From Myxococcota bacterium (GTDB lineage Bacteria > Myxococcota > B64-G9), in the NCBI GenBank assembly GCA_022710975.1, contig JAKLGA010000002.1:186001-250000 (forward strand): a DNA stretch of 64,000 nucleotides, in the 5' to 3' direction. Both the position numbers and the translations under genes were made by a program. Numbering within the stretch: position 1 is the first letter of the stretch; every line of letters begins with the position of its first letter. The notes below the pieces were generated by a model, which saw only the letters and a list, made by a program, of their open reading frames with translations, did no database searches and was not told where the DNA came from. Below, in pieces: positions 45,488 through 54,097 of the stretch.

Positions 45488-46672
45488 TCAAGCCTCGATG
45501 GCCACCAGCTCGCGCTGGATCGCGCCGGCCACGGTCACCTCGCCGGCCGGGGTGATGAACACGTCGATCTCGGTGCGCACGGCCATCTCGCCCGGCAGGT
45601 AGATGCCGGGCTCGATGGAGAAGCAGATGCCCGGCACCAGCCGGCGCTCGTCCTTGGTCTCCAGGTTGTCGATGTTCACCCCGTTGCCGTGCACCACCTG
45701 GCCGATGGAGTGCCCGGTGCGGTGGATGAAGCTGGGGCCGTGGCCGCCCTGCTCCACCACCCGTCGGCAGGCGTCGTCCACCTCGTAGCCGTGGCACGGC
45801 TCGCCCCGGGCGAAGCGCCCGCGCACGAACTCCAGGGCGGCGTCCCGGGCGTCGCGCGCCACGCGGAAGATCTCGGCGTACCGGGGCGCGGGGCCCGGGC
45901 CGATGAAGCCGCACCAGGTGATGTCGTAGAAGATGGCCCCGGGCTCCTTGAGCTTGGCCCACAGGTCGATCAGCACGCTGTCGCCGCGCTTGAAGGGCCG
46001 CGCGTTCTCCCGGGTGGGCTCGAAGTGCGGGTCGGCCGGGTGGTCGTTCACCCCCACGATGGGCAGCTCGCCCAGGCAGTCCAGGCCCTCGGCCTCGAAG
46101 CGCTCGAGGATCCACTGCTGCAGCTCGAACTCGGTCAGGGTCCGCCCGGCGCCGAGCTCCTGGCCGATACGCTGGAAGGCTCCGTCCTTGATGGCCTGGA
46201 TCTTCTCCCCGGCCCGCACGTGGGAGCGGTAGCCGGCCTCGTCGATGACCGCCTCGAAGGTCTGCACCAGATCGGCCGAGGACACCAGGTCGTAGCCCAG
46301 CGAGCGGACCAGATCGGCCGTGCCCGCGTCCACCGTGGACACGTAGGGGATGGCGGCCAGCGGCGAGATCTGCATGGCCACGCTCCTGGCCTGGCCGAGC
46401 GTCTCGGCCAGGGCCAGGTGCAGCTCGCGCCAGCCGAGGTACAGGCGCTTCGAACCCGGCAGGGAGTCGAGCTTGCGGGGCTCGACCCTGTGCACCAGGC
46501 GGACCGGCTCCCCGCGGGCCGGGACCCAGTAGAACCAGCGCCGGGAGGTGAACTTGCCGTGGTCCAGCCCCAGCACGTGGTAGGCGATGGCGTCGCGGTT
46601 GTGGAAGTCGTAGAACAGCCAGCCGTCGATGCCGGCGCGGGCGAGCTCTGCCTGGATCCGAGCGAGGTCCAT
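45488..46672 (-). CDS. M24 family metallopeptidase (Xaa-Pro aminopeptidase-like)
   Basis: This 394-residue protein starts at 46672 behind GGAGG. It has a creatinase-type N-terminal domain and the pita-bread catalytic domain with all five metal ligands: Asp in SVLIDLWAK, Asp in FYDITW, His in HRTGHSIG, Glu in FSIEPGIY and Glu in VRTEIDVF. A second His (VVHGNGVN) supports proline-type specificity. It is cytosolic and should remove residues before proline from small peptides. Confidence 0.9.
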   Translation of the reverse strand: MDLARIQAELARAGIDGWLFYDFHNRDAIAYHVLGLDHGKFTSRRWFYWVPARGEPVRLVHRVEPRKLDSLPGSKRLYLGWRELHLALAETLGQARSVAMQISPLAAIPYVSTVDAGTADLVRSLGYDLVSSADLVQTFEAVIDEAGYRSHVRAGEKIQAIKDGAFQRIGQELGAGRTLTEFELQQWILERFEAEGLDCLGELPIVGVNDHPADPHFEPTRENARPFKRGDSVLIDLWAKLKEPGAIFYDITWCGFIGPGPAPRYAEIFRVARDARDAALEFVRGRFARGEPCHGYEVDDACRRVVEQGGHGPSFIHRTGHSIGQVVHGNGVNIDNLETKDERRLVPGICFSIEPGIYLPGEMAVRTEIDVFITPAGEVTVAGAIQRELVAIEA

Positions 46673-46704
46673 CGAGCGCCTCCGGGGAGTGCGGTTCTCG
46701 GTCC

Positions 46705-46734
46705 GGTCTACCACGGGAGCGCGCGCCCAGGCAA
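46705..46734 (-). promoter_or_regulatory. Predicted promoter of the M24 peptidase gene
   Basis: On the minus strand TTGCCT (46734-46729), 18 bases, TAGACC (46710-46705), about 33 bases before the ATG. Confidence 0.4.
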
Positions 46735-46735
46735 C

Positions 46736-47494
46736 CTAGCCCAGGGCGTCGCGCAGGAAGGCCGCGGTCCGCGCGAGCACCCGGGCCAGGTGGGCCGGGG
46801 CCACGAGCTGGTGGTCTCCGCCGGGCAGCACCTCGAGCTCGGCCCGCCCGCCGCTGGCCTGGTGGAGCAGGCGCGCGTCGGCGAGCGGCACGACGGGATC
46901 CGCCTCGCCGTGCAGGATGAGCCAGGGGCAGCGCACGCGCGCCGCGGCCGCGGGCAGATCGACCCGCCGCCCGTCCTCGACCAGGCCGTAGCCGACCGGC
47001 GCGCCCTCGAGCACGAGCACCCCGTCCCGCGCCCAGCGGGCCAGCGCCTCCCGGCCCACCACCCGCTCGGCCAGCAGGTCGGCCCGGCCCACCCCGGCCC
47101 AGGTGACCAGGGCGTGCACGGGCTGCTCGGCCGCGAGCAGCAGGCCCACCGCCCCGCCCAGGCTGGAGCCCACCACGCCCACCCGCCCGGCGCCGGCGCG
47201 GCGCCTGAGCTCCGCGAGCGCCGCGCGCGCGTCGAGGAGCTCGCGGGTCAGGCTGAGCCCGAGCAGATCCCCGCCGCTCTCCCCCCGCCCCTGGAAGTCG
47301 AAGCGCAGCGCGGCCTGCCCCTGCTCGCAGAGCGCGCGGGCGAGCGCCACCTGCTTGGTGCCGTCCTTGGAGCTCAGCATGCCGTGGCACAGGAGCACGG
47401 CGGAGGCCGCCCGGCCGGCGGGCAGGTGCAGCACGCCGCGGAGCTCCACGCCGCCGGCCCCGGGGAAGGAGAAGGCTTCCTCGCCCACGCGCAC
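46736..47494 (-). CDS. Alpha/beta hydrolase
   Basis: This 252-residue alpha/beta hydrolase has the oxyanion region LCHGMLSSKDGTK, nucleophile elbow GSSLGG near residue 108, acid in GEADPVVPL and His in GGDHQLVAP. It belongs with small serine hydrolases/acyl esterases of the dienelactone or monoglyceride type; the substrate is unknown. The start is GTG, one base after the stop of the FadL-like porin gene, so they share a transcript. Confidence 0.85.
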   Translation of the reverse strand: MRVGEEAFSFPGAGGVELRGVLHLPAGRAASAVLLCHGMLSSKDGTKQVALARALCEQGQAALRFDFQGRGESGGDLLGLSLTRELLDARAALAELRRRAGAGRVGVVGSSLGGAVGLLLAAEQPVHALVTWAGVGRADLLAERVVGREALARWARDGVLVLEGAPVGYGLVEDGRRVDLPAAAARVRCPWLILHGEADPVVPLADARLLHQASGGRAELEVLPGGDHQLVAPAHLARVLARTAAFLRDALG

Positions 47495-47495
47495 C

Positions 47496-48950
47496 TCACA
47501 GCTTGGCCGAGCCCGAGACGACCACGGTCAGGGTGTGGGCCACGACGCCCGAGCGCTGGACCGGCTCGCCGAACAGCTCGTCCATGGAGAAGGACTCGCC
47601 CAGCCCGTAGACGTACACCACGCCCACGGAGGTCGTGGTGCGCTCGCCGACCATCCCGCCGCCCAGGCTGACGCCGAAGGAGGTCAGCCTGGGCAGGAAC
47701 AGCGCCTGCCGCTCGAGCCTGCGCTCGGCGTAGAAGTCCTGGTCCACCACGGAGAAGTTGGTGAACGCCCCCAGGCGCAGCAACCAGCCCTCCACCAGCG
47801 TCACCTCGGCGCCGGCGTTGACGTTGAACGCGCCCGCGAGCTGGCGCCACTCGACCGGGTACAGGGCCCGGTTGACGTCGCGGATGGGCTGCCCGGAGGG
47901 ATCCTCGGGGAACACCAGCGGGCCGTCGTAGTAGCGCCAGCGCCCCAGCGGGAAGTGGTAGGTGCCGTCCAGCGCCAGGCGGTAGCGGCCCGGCTCCGTG
48001 TAGCTCACGCCCAGGGCCAGCATCCACGGCAGCCGGTAAGCGAGCTCCCCCTCGTCCGTCTCCACGCGGTCCACGTAGGCGCGCGTGCCCGGGTAGGGGT
48101 TGCCGTCCGCGTCCTCCACCGTCAGGCTGGAGAACATGAGGTCCTTGCCCTCGGTGTAGATGGACCCCAGGGTCCCGGAGCGCACGGTCAGCCCGAGCTC
48201 CAGCCCGCGCCACACCTGGGCCTGGAGGCCGAGCTGCAGCAGCGCGGTGACGCCCAGCGCGGTGCGCTCGTAGGTCTGGGTGGAGTAGAAGCTCACCTCG
48301 GGGTTGCCGGGGTCGTCGACCGTGGCGCGGTACTTGAGCCCGGTGTTGGAGCGCGCGGTCGAGGTGGTCACCAGGCCGAACAGGCTCAGGCCCACCCGCA
48401 GGAAGCCGCCGATGGAGAGGGCGTAGGCGGGCCCGGCCCAGTAGGTCAGCTCCTCGAGGAAGTACGAGCCCTTGAGATCGAACCCGGTGCCGTCCAGGCC
48501 GCCGCGGAAGCCGGCGTCCAGCTTGGCGTCCAGCTTGTCGTAGTCCGGGATGAGCAGCGCCAGCGCCAGCACGTGGTGCAGCCCGTCCTGGCCCTCGTTG
48601 GAGTCGACCGGCAGGCTGTAGACCACGGAGTCGGGGAAGGTGGCAAAGGTCTGGCTCTCCATGTCCGCCCGCATGGCGGTCAGGTCCAGGACGCCCGAGT
48701 AGTCCTCCCAGCGGGCCTGGTAGGCCGAGGCCGACAGCGACAGCCCCTGCCGGGTCATGCCGGCCAGCCCGGCCGGGTTGTAGAAGATGGCGATGGGATC
48801 GCCGCTCAGGCTGACCGCCGCCCCGCCCATGCCGCTGGGCAGCTCGCCCAGCAGGTAGTTCTGCCGGTTCAGATCCCTGGCCTGTGAAACACCTGCAATC
48901 ACCAGACAGGCGGCCAGGGCTGCAAGGCTTGGACGAGGACTGCTCCGCAT
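47496..48950 (-). CDS. FadL/OmpP1-like outer-membrane transporter
   Basis: This 484-residue protein has a signal peptide (to about residue 24) and the FadL hatch region (ELPSGMGGAAVSLSGDPIAIFYNPAGLAGM, 36-65). Long alternating beta strands run to a C-terminal hydrophobic strand (HTLTVVVSGSAKL). FadL-type barrels take up long-chain fatty acids or aromatic hydrocarbons. The coupled hydrolase downstream fits processing of an imported ester (inference). Confidence 0.8.
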   Translation of the reverse strand: MRSSPRPSLAALAACLVIAGVSQARDLNRQNYLLGELPSGMGGAAVSLSGDPIAIFYNPAGLAGMTRQGLSLSASAYQARWEDYSGVLDLTAMRADMESQTFATFPDSVVYSLPVDSNEGQDGLHHVLALALLIPDYDKLDAKLDAGFRGGLDGTGFDLKGSYFLEELTYWAGPAYALSIGGFLRVGLSLFGLVTTSTARSNTGLKYRATVDDPGNPEVSFYSTQTYERTALGVTALLQLGLQAQVWRGLELGLTVRSGTLGSIYTEGKDLMFSSLTVEDADGNPYPGTRAYVDRVETDEGELAYRLPWMLALGVSYTEPGRYRLALDGTYHFPLGRWRYYDGPLVFPEDPSGQPIRDVNRALYPVEWRQLAGAFNVNAGAEVTLVEGWLLRLGAFTNFSVVDQDFYAERRLERQALFLPRLTSFGVSLGGGMVGERTTTSVGVVYVYGLGESFSMDELFGEPVQRSGVVAHTLTVVVSGSAKL

Positions 48951-48957
48951 GTCGGCG

Positions 48958-48987
48958 AGAGTAGGGAGGCCGCGACAGCGCTGTCAA
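48958..48987 (-). promoter_or_regulatory. Predicted promoter of the FadL-like gene (start-proximal)
   Basis: On the minus strand TTGACA (48987-48982), 18 bases, TACTCT (48963-48958). The -10 box ends 7 bases before the ATG at 48950, predicting a leaderless message. Confidence 0.45.
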
Positions 48988-49079
48988 GGCGTGCGGCGTG
49001 CGGCGTGCGGCGCAGGACGCTCCACCTGCCTCGCGTGCCAGGTCACAAGTTCCTGGTTCCTGGTTCCTGGTGCCTGGTC
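48988..49079. repeat. Two heptamer tandem repeats and a GAGGGTG-core element nearby
   Basis: GGCGTGC is repeated three times from 48988. Twenty-odd bases later TTCCTGG is repeated three times, with a fourth degenerate unit (TGCCTGG), to 49077. An inverted GAGGGTG core (49100-49106) follows with the flank CGAGAAATCTCTTCCC. Confidence 0.7.
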
Positions 49080-49125
49080 GCCGTTCCCCTGCCCTGCCTC
49101 ACCCTCCGAGAAATCTCTTCCCATC

Positions 49126-50211
49126 CTATTCTTCCTCGTCCGGTCTCCGGTCTGGAGATATCGGCAACCAGGGATCGAGGGACAGGCCGGCCTGGAGCTG
49201 GCCGGCCCAGGCCGCGAGCACCCGCCGGGTGAGCGGGTCGGGCAGCCGGGGCGGGTCGAGGAGGTCGTAGTCGCGCAGCGCGTCCATGGCGCACCAGGTG
49301 GCGTGGTAGCGGTCGTACTCGAGGTCGCTGTCGGCCGGATCGAGCAGCCCGTCGGGCGGGGTGCCCTCGGGCGCCCAGCCCCCGTCGGGGCGCTGCAGGG
49401 CGACGAGCAGCGCGCGGGCCGCCCGGAGCCCGGGCTCGTCCGGGGAGTGGCCCAGGATGAGCAGGCAGTCCGCGTACTCGGCCAGGGTCTCCGGATCGCC
49501 CCAGGCCAGCGCCCGGTCCAGGTTGGCGAGCAGGTAGGCCCGCTCCCGCGGCAGCCAGCTCGCCTCCAACCCCCAGCCGGCGTAGCCCGACAGGGTGTAC
49601 ACCACGTGCGTGGCCAGGTTGTTGAGCTCGACGTAGCGCCACTCGTCCTCCTCGGTGGCGGCGCCGTAGTCCACGCCCGCGGCGTACACCAGGGCCTCGG
49701 CGTAGCTCACCCCCACGGGGACCTCGAGCCGCTCGGTGAAGTGCAGCCCGATCAGCAGATCGATCAGCCGGTCGAGGTCGGGCAGCTCGCCCCGGGCCGG
49801 ATCGAACCCCCAGTACGCGCGGGCCGGGAAGCCGCGGGCCGCCTCCCGCAGGAGCGCCAGCGGGGCGTCCACGTCCAGCCCCAGCTCGTCGAGCGCCCAC
49901 AGCGCGCTGGCGGCGTCCACCACCTCATCCGCGGAGTCGAGGGTGAAGTGCACGGCCAGGTAGCGCGCGCCGAGCTCGCGGCCGAGCTCCCGGGCCCGGG
50001 CCTGCAGCCAGGGATCTTCCACCCGCTGCAGGTCGGCCAGGAAGAACAGGTAGTCGCTGGCGTAGCGGGCGAAGTGGGCCGGGTCGACGGCCGAGCGGGT
50101 CATGTGCTCCATGCCCAGCCAGAGCGCCCGGCGGACGTCGGCCTGCCCCGGGTCGGCCTGGGCCAAGCCCGGGAGCAGGAGCAGCCAGAGCACCAGGCCC
50201 GCACGGCGCAT
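49126..50211 (-). CDS. Secreted alpha-barrel protein, terpene-cyclase-like fold candidate
   Basis: This 361-residue protein starts at 50211 with a signal peptide (LVLWLLLLPGLAQA). The mature protein is helical with repeated Leu/Ala/Trp/Asp patterns. QRPDGGWAPEG near residue 280 resembles the QW-type motif of alpha-toroid proteins (prenyltransferases, squalene-hopene cyclases, pectate-lyase-like toroids). The catalytic DxDD is not seen, so enzyme activity is unproven. It carries its own promoter facing the tRNA promoter. Confidence 0.65.
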   Translation of the reverse strand: MRRAGLVLWLLLLPGLAQADPGQADVRRALWLGMEHMTRSAVDPAHFARYASDYLFFLADLQRVEDPWLQARARELGRELGARYLAVHFTLDSADEVVDAASALWALDELGLDVDAPLALLREAARGFPARAYWGFDPARGELPDLDRLIDLLIGLHFTERLEVPVGVSYAEALVYAAGVDYGAATEEDEWRYVELNNLATHVVYTLSGYAGWGLEASWLPRERAYLLANLDRALAWGDPETLAEYADCLLILGHSPDEPGLRAARALLVALQRPDGGWAPEGTPPDGLLDPADSDLEYDRYHATWCAMDALRDYDLLDPPRLPDPLTRRVLAAWAGQLQAGLSLDPWLPISPDRRPDEEE

Positions 50212-50217
50212 CCCCCT

Positions 50218-50246
50218 GGAATACCCCCTTCCCACCCGGGGGTCAA
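50218..50246 (-). promoter_or_regulatory. Predicted promoter of the alpha-barrel gene (start-proximal)
   Basis: On the minus strand TTGACC (50246-50241), 17 bases, TATTCC (50223-50218). The box ends 6 bases before the ATG at 50211. Confidence 0.45.
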
Positions 50247-50262
50247 AAACCGAAGATTTCCC

Positions 50263-50291
50263 TTGACCCGGGGGGGATGCTCGCTTAGATT
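50263..50291 (+). promoter_or_regulatory. Promoter of tRNA-Leu
   Basis: TTGACC (50263-50268), 17 bases, TAGATT (50286-50291). The initiation site would be about 25 bases before the tRNA. Confidence 0.65.
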
Positions 50292-50324
50292 CCCGCGCCG
50301 TGACCCTGCTCTTTGGTCGATGAT

Positions 50325-50408
50325 GCCGAGGTGGCGGAACTGGTAGACGCGCTAGATTCAGGGTCTAGTGGGGTCACACCCGTGCAGGTTCAATTCCTGT
50401 CCTCGGCA
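50325..50408 (+). tRNA. tRNA-Leu(CAG)
   Basis: The 84-nt gene has the acceptor pair GCCGAGG/CCTCGGC, discriminator A, and the D-arm GTGGCGGAACTGGTAGACGC. The anticodon stem is CTAGA/TCTAG with loop TTCAGGG (anticodon CAG). It has a long variable arm as expected for leucine and a GGTTCAATTCC T-arm. The 3' CCA is not encoded. It reads CUG, the dominant leucine codon in GC-rich genes such as these. Confidence 0.95.
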
Positions 50409-50417
50409 CTGTCTTTA

Positions 50418-50456
50418 CGGGGCTTTTCCTTCGCTGGAAAAGCCCCGTTTTCGTTT
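50418..50456 (+). terminator. Intrinsic terminator after tRNA-Leu
   Basis: A perfect 12-bp stem (CGGGGCTTTTCC with GGAAAAGCCCCG), a six-base loop, then TTTTCGTTT. It is the clearest rho-independent terminator in the window. Confidence 0.9.
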
Positions 50457-50507
50457 CCGCTACAGAAGACACCAGCCACCGGCCGGGCATGGCGACTGGA
50501 GCAGGCC

Positions 50508-53291
50508 TCAGTCGATCGAGATCTCGGAGAAGTCGAGCTCACTGAGGATGAAGCCGGTGGTGTCCCCACCCAGGCCGAACGACACCACGGCCCCGGGCTG
50601 GTCGAGGAAGCTGAAGGTCCACGAGCGGGTGAAGGAGGTCCCCCCCTCGTCCAGGTCGTAGATGTTCACCCAGGGGATGTTGCTGCCGATGCGGAACACG
50701 GCCCAGCCGCGATTCCCGGCGGCGCGGGCCGTCCAGCCTAGCTGGTAGGTGTGTCCCTGGAGCAGCGGGGTCGACCGGCTGAGGCGGATGTCCCAGCCGT
50801 CCGATCCCGGCGAGGTGATGCTCACCACCAGCTCGCCGTTCGACACGCTCAGGCTGGCGTTCGCGCCGTTCTGCGTCTCGAGCGTCCAGCCATCGGTGGT
50901 GCTGCTGAAGTCGCTCTGGTAGATCGGCGTGACGCTGCTCGGCCAGACCGCCGGCATGGGGGCGTCCATCAGGGCCTCGAGCAGCTCGGGGAAGAACGTC
51001 CCGCTGCCGCGATCGAAGATGTTGAAGTCCACGAGGAAGTCCCAGTGGCACCAGATGAAGCCGACAGATTCGAAGTAGCGCGCCAGGTAGTTTAGGTAAC
51101 GCGCCCTCGACTCCATCGGTCCGCCCTGGTAGGTGCCGAACTCGCCGACGTGGACCGGGATGTTGTGCGCCGCGCTGTAGGCGACAGCGGGCGCGAAGTG
51201 GCGAGCGATCTCGTCCCGGAACTCCTGGATGGGATACCACTCCTCGCCGCAGCACTGGTCGTAGTCCTCGATCCAGGAGGCGCACTGGTGGGTGAAGGTG
51301 TGAGGATCATAATAGTGGAACGACACCATCAGCGCCTCGTCGGCCGGTAGCTCGAGCTGCGGCAGCCCGCTCACATTCGCCCAGTATCCAGGAGAGACCA
51401 GCACGACCCGCTCCGCGTCATGCGCGCGGATGGCGGACACCGCCGCCGCCAGGAGCTGGTTCCAGTCCGCGAAGCTGAGGCCGCCCGTGGGCGCGATCGG
51501 TTCGTTGGTCAGCTCGAACACCAGGTTCGTGTAGGGGTAGCCCGCGAAGAAACTGGCGAGCTGCCCCCAGTGAGAGACGAAGGCGTCCTTGTGGGCCTGG
51601 GTCGGATCGCTCAGAAACGCGGGCGCGTGGTAGTCCAGCACGGGGATCAGGCCGGCCGCGATGCACAGGTCGATGATGGCCTGGAGGTTGGTGAGGGTCG
51701 CGGGGTCGATGGCGTAGTCCGGGCCGCCGCCGCCCGTGAAGCCGTAGATGACCAGCCGGATGTGCCCGAAGCCGGCCTCGGCCAGAAGCTGGAAGTAGGA
51801 CTCGTCCCAGTCGGGGCTCAGCGCGCAGGAGCCGTCGTTCACCACCCCGTACCCGTTGATGCCCTTGCCCATGGCCGCGTGGAGCTGCCAGGCGAGGGTC
51901 GTTCCGGTCGGCACGCAAGCTCCGGCGCTGCAACGGGTGTCCCCCACGCACTCCTCCTGCAACACCGGGGTGATGCTCTCGCGGCAGTGGCCGCCCTCAC
52001 AGCTCCATCCGTGGGCGTCCGCGTAGACATCTCCATCGCGGCAATAGGGCACGCCCGTCGAGTCGGGATCACAATCACCATCCCCGGCGCACTCCGGCGT
52101 CTCGTCCTCGAGGGGCAGCGGCGCCGCGCCGCGCGGCACGATCTCGATACCGCAGATCTTCGGCGGCTGGCCACCGCCCGACGGCACGAAGTCGAGGCGC
52201 AGCTCGCCGCCGCTCACTTCTACATCGAAGCTCCGCCGCACGGCGCGGTTCAGCTGGCCGCTGTCCGCGAAGATGTCCCAGGCCTGCAGCACGGAGCTCC
52301 CGTTCACGCGCACCTGGAAGACCCGGCTGCCGGCCGTGGCCCCGGCCGTGGTCTCGGCGTTGTGCAGGTGCAGCGTGTAGGCGCCGTTCGGCACGGCCAC
52401 GACGAACGACATGGTCTCTCCCGCGGGTGGCCAGAGCTGGCGCTGGTACAGGGCGTCGTACAGGGTGTTGTCGATGGCGACGGAGCTCTCGAAGACGTCG
52501 TGCACCGTCCCGATCGCGTACGGCGACAGCGGCACGAACACCCTCCCGGCGAAGGTGTCGCTGCCCGACAGCAGCCCCGCGTCGAGGTACAGCGTGGTCG
52601 GGCCGCCCTGCTCGAGGCACCGCCCCGACAGGCAGCGGCCGCGGTGCTCGTCGGTCTGGCCCTCGAGGAAACAGGGCGTGTCGTCGGCGGCCGGTGCCTC
52701 GTACGCGCAGCCCGCGGGCTCCGTGGTCGGGTCGCAGCGCCCCCCCGAGAGGCAGCCACCCTCGAGATCCGGGCAGAGCACGCCCTCGCACACCAGCAGA
52801 CAGGCCTGCCGGCAGCTCAAGCACGGCACGTCCGTCGGCGCGTACACGCACCCACCGCTGGCGGGGTCGCACTGCCCGACCGAGGCGTACACCCGCAGGA
52901 CGGCATCGTCGGCGCTGCACTCGGGCTCCGGTGGCTCCTCGCAGACCACGGCCGTGCCCAGGCAATCGCCGCCGGCGTCGCAGCGGTCGTTCACGCTGCA
53001 GCCGTCCTCGTCGTCACACGCGTTCCCCGAGGGCGCCAGCGGGAAGAGGCACTGGTGAGCCTGGCAGGTGGCCCCCTCCCGCAGACGGCAGGCGGGCAGG
53101 GCCATGGTCTGGCAGTCCTGCCCGAGGAGGCACTCATCCTCGTCGCGCTCGCGGCAGGCCCCCTGATCGCACAGCCAGCCTGCGGCGCAGTCACCGTCTG
53201 CGGAACAGGCTCCGCCCTGACCGGCGTCGCAGCCCGCCGAAGCCAGCGCCGCGAGCGCCCCGAGGACTCCGACCAGCGTCGCCCTGCTCAT
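50508..53291 (-). CDS. Glycoside hydrolase family 5 lipoprotein with malectin and CBM-like domains
   Basis: This 927-residue protein has a lipobox at Cys21 (ALASAGC) and cysteine-rich modules to about residue 215. A malectin-type carbohydrate domain follows (about 225-395; LYLDAGLLSGSDTFAGRVFV, RVFQVRVNGSSVLQ), then another cysteine segment. The GH5 barrel (about 460-775) has the acid/base Glu in FELTNEPIAP (near 595) and the nucleophile Glu in VHVGEFGTYQGG (near 716). A C-terminal beta-sandwich (about 790-927) resembles a carbohydrate-binding module. It is predicted to be a surface endo-glucanase/mannanase acting on beta-linked polysaccharide. It lies 110 bp downstream of arsG but is probably not part of the arsenic operon. 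Confidence 0.88.
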   Translation of the reverse strand: MSRATLVGVLGALAALASAGCDAGQGGACSADGDCAAGWLCDQGACRERDEDECLLGQDCQTMALPACRLREGATCQAHQCLFPLAPSGNACDDEDGCSVNDRCDAGGDCLGTAVVCEEPPEPECSADDAVLRVYASVGQCDPASGGCVYAPTDVPCLSCRQACLLVCEGVLCPDLEGGCLSGGRCDPTTEPAGCAYEAPAADDTPCFLEGQTDEHRGRCLSGRCLEQGGPTTLYLDAGLLSGSDTFAGRVFVPLSPYAIGTVHDVFESSVAIDNTLYDALYQRQLWPPAGETMSFVVAVPNGAYTLHLHNAETTAGATAGSRVFQVRVNGSSVLQAWDIFADSGQLNRAVRRSFDVEVSGGELRLDFVPSGGGQPPKICGIEIVPRGAAPLPLEDETPECAGDGDCDPDSTGVPYCRDGDVYADAHGWSCEGGHCRESITPVLQEECVGDTRCSAGACVPTGTTLAWQLHAAMGKGINGYGVVNDGSCALSPDWDESYFQLLAEAGFGHIRLVIYGFTGGGGPDYAIDPATLTNLQAIIDLCIAAGLIPVLDYHAPAFLSDPTQAHKDAFVSHWGQLASFFAGYPYTNLVFELTNEPIAPTGGLSFADWNQLLAAAVSAIRAHDAERVVLVSPGYWANVSGLPQLELPADEALMVSFHYYDPHTFTHQCASWIEDYDQCCGEEWYPIQEFRDEIARHFAPAVAYSAAHNIPVHVGEFGTYQGGPMESRARYLNYLARYFESVGFIWCHWDFLVDFNIFDRGSGTFFPELLEALMDAPMPAVWPSSVTPIYQSDFSSTTDGWTLETQNGANASLSVSNGELVVSITSPGSDGWDIRLSRSTPLLQGHTYQLGWTARAAGNRGWAVFRIGSNIPWVNIYDLDEGGTSFTRSWTFSFLDQPGAVVSFGLGGDTTGFILSELDFSEISID

Positions 53292-53401
53292 CCTGTACCT
53301 CCTCCTCACGACGATTCGGTCCATGTTCGGCTGGTGCGTCCTCGGAGCGGTCCGCGTCCGCACCCCACCGAGATCCTCTCGTCTCCCGGGACCTCCGCTG
53401 G

Positions 53402-54097
53402 CTAGAGGATCCCGATCGTGTAGGCCAGGGTATAGTAGCCGCCGATGCCGAGGAAGACCACCGCGGTCAGGCGCCGCATCCAGCGTTCGATCACCGCCAG
53501 GGCGTTGAAGGCCTTCGAGATGCGGTTGGCGGCGAAGGCCAGGATCACCGAGAAGACCACCACCGGGAGCGCCGTCCCCACCCCATAGAGCGACGGCAGG
53601 AGCACGCTCGAGTCGTGCCGCACGGCCAGGGGGATCAGGCTCCCGAAGAAGAGCGCCGCCGACAGCGGGCAGAACGCCATCGCGAACACGATCCCCAGCA
53701 ACCCCGCGCCCCACAGCCCGATCTTGTCCACCCGCGCCTTCAGCTTCGCCGAGACGCCCGCCCCCCCCGTCCAGGGCCAGGGGATCACGTCGAGCAGCAG
53801 CAGGCCGACCACGAGCAGCACCGGCCCGACGATCAGGTTCATGTACCGCTGCAGGAACATCGAGACGCTGGGGGTGGAGACCAGGCTCTCGACCACCAGC
53901 AGCGCCACCAGGAAGTAGGTCAGGGTCCGGCCCAGGGTGTAGAGCAGCCCGGACACCAGCACCAGCACCGGGCGATCGATCCGCTTGCTGGCGTAGGAGA
54001 TGGCCGCGATGTTCGTCGCCAGCGGGCAGGGGCTGATGGAGGTCAGGATCCCCAGCCAGAGAGCGGTCCCGACCGCCATCCAGAACGGCTCCATCAT
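53402..54097 (-). CDS. arsG: ArsG-type aromatic arsenical efflux permease
   Basis: This 231-residue protein has six predicted membrane segments. TSISPCPLATNIAAISYASKRI at the N-terminus and FAMAFCPLSAALFFGSLIPL in the second half form the internal duplicate of the CcdA/DsbD-like superfamily, with the pattern of ArsG permeases. Established work on ArsEFG describes reduction of nitro-aromatic arsenicals and export of the amino product by ArsG. Its ATG overlaps the arsF stop. It is the last gene of the seven-gene arsenic operon. Confidence 0.78.
   Translation of the reverse strand: MMEPFWMAVGTALWLGILTSISPCPLATNIAAISYASKRIDRPVLVLVSGLLYTLGRTLTYFLVALLVVESLVSTPSVSMFLQRYMNLIVGPVLLVVGLLLLDVIPWPWTGGAGVSAKLKARVDKIGLWGAGLLGIVFAMAFCPLSAALFFGSLIPLAVRHDSSVLLPSLYGVGTALPVVVFSVILAFAANRISKAFNALAVIERWMRRLTAVVFLGIGGYYTLAYTIGIL

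Noticed and set aside
41444-47671. Very long open frame on the plus strand, more than 2,000 codons
   Set aside because: It runs antisense and out of phase through four well-supported genes; high GC makes stop codons rare in such shadow frames, and the translation is low-complexity Gly/Ala/Arg/Pro without motifs.
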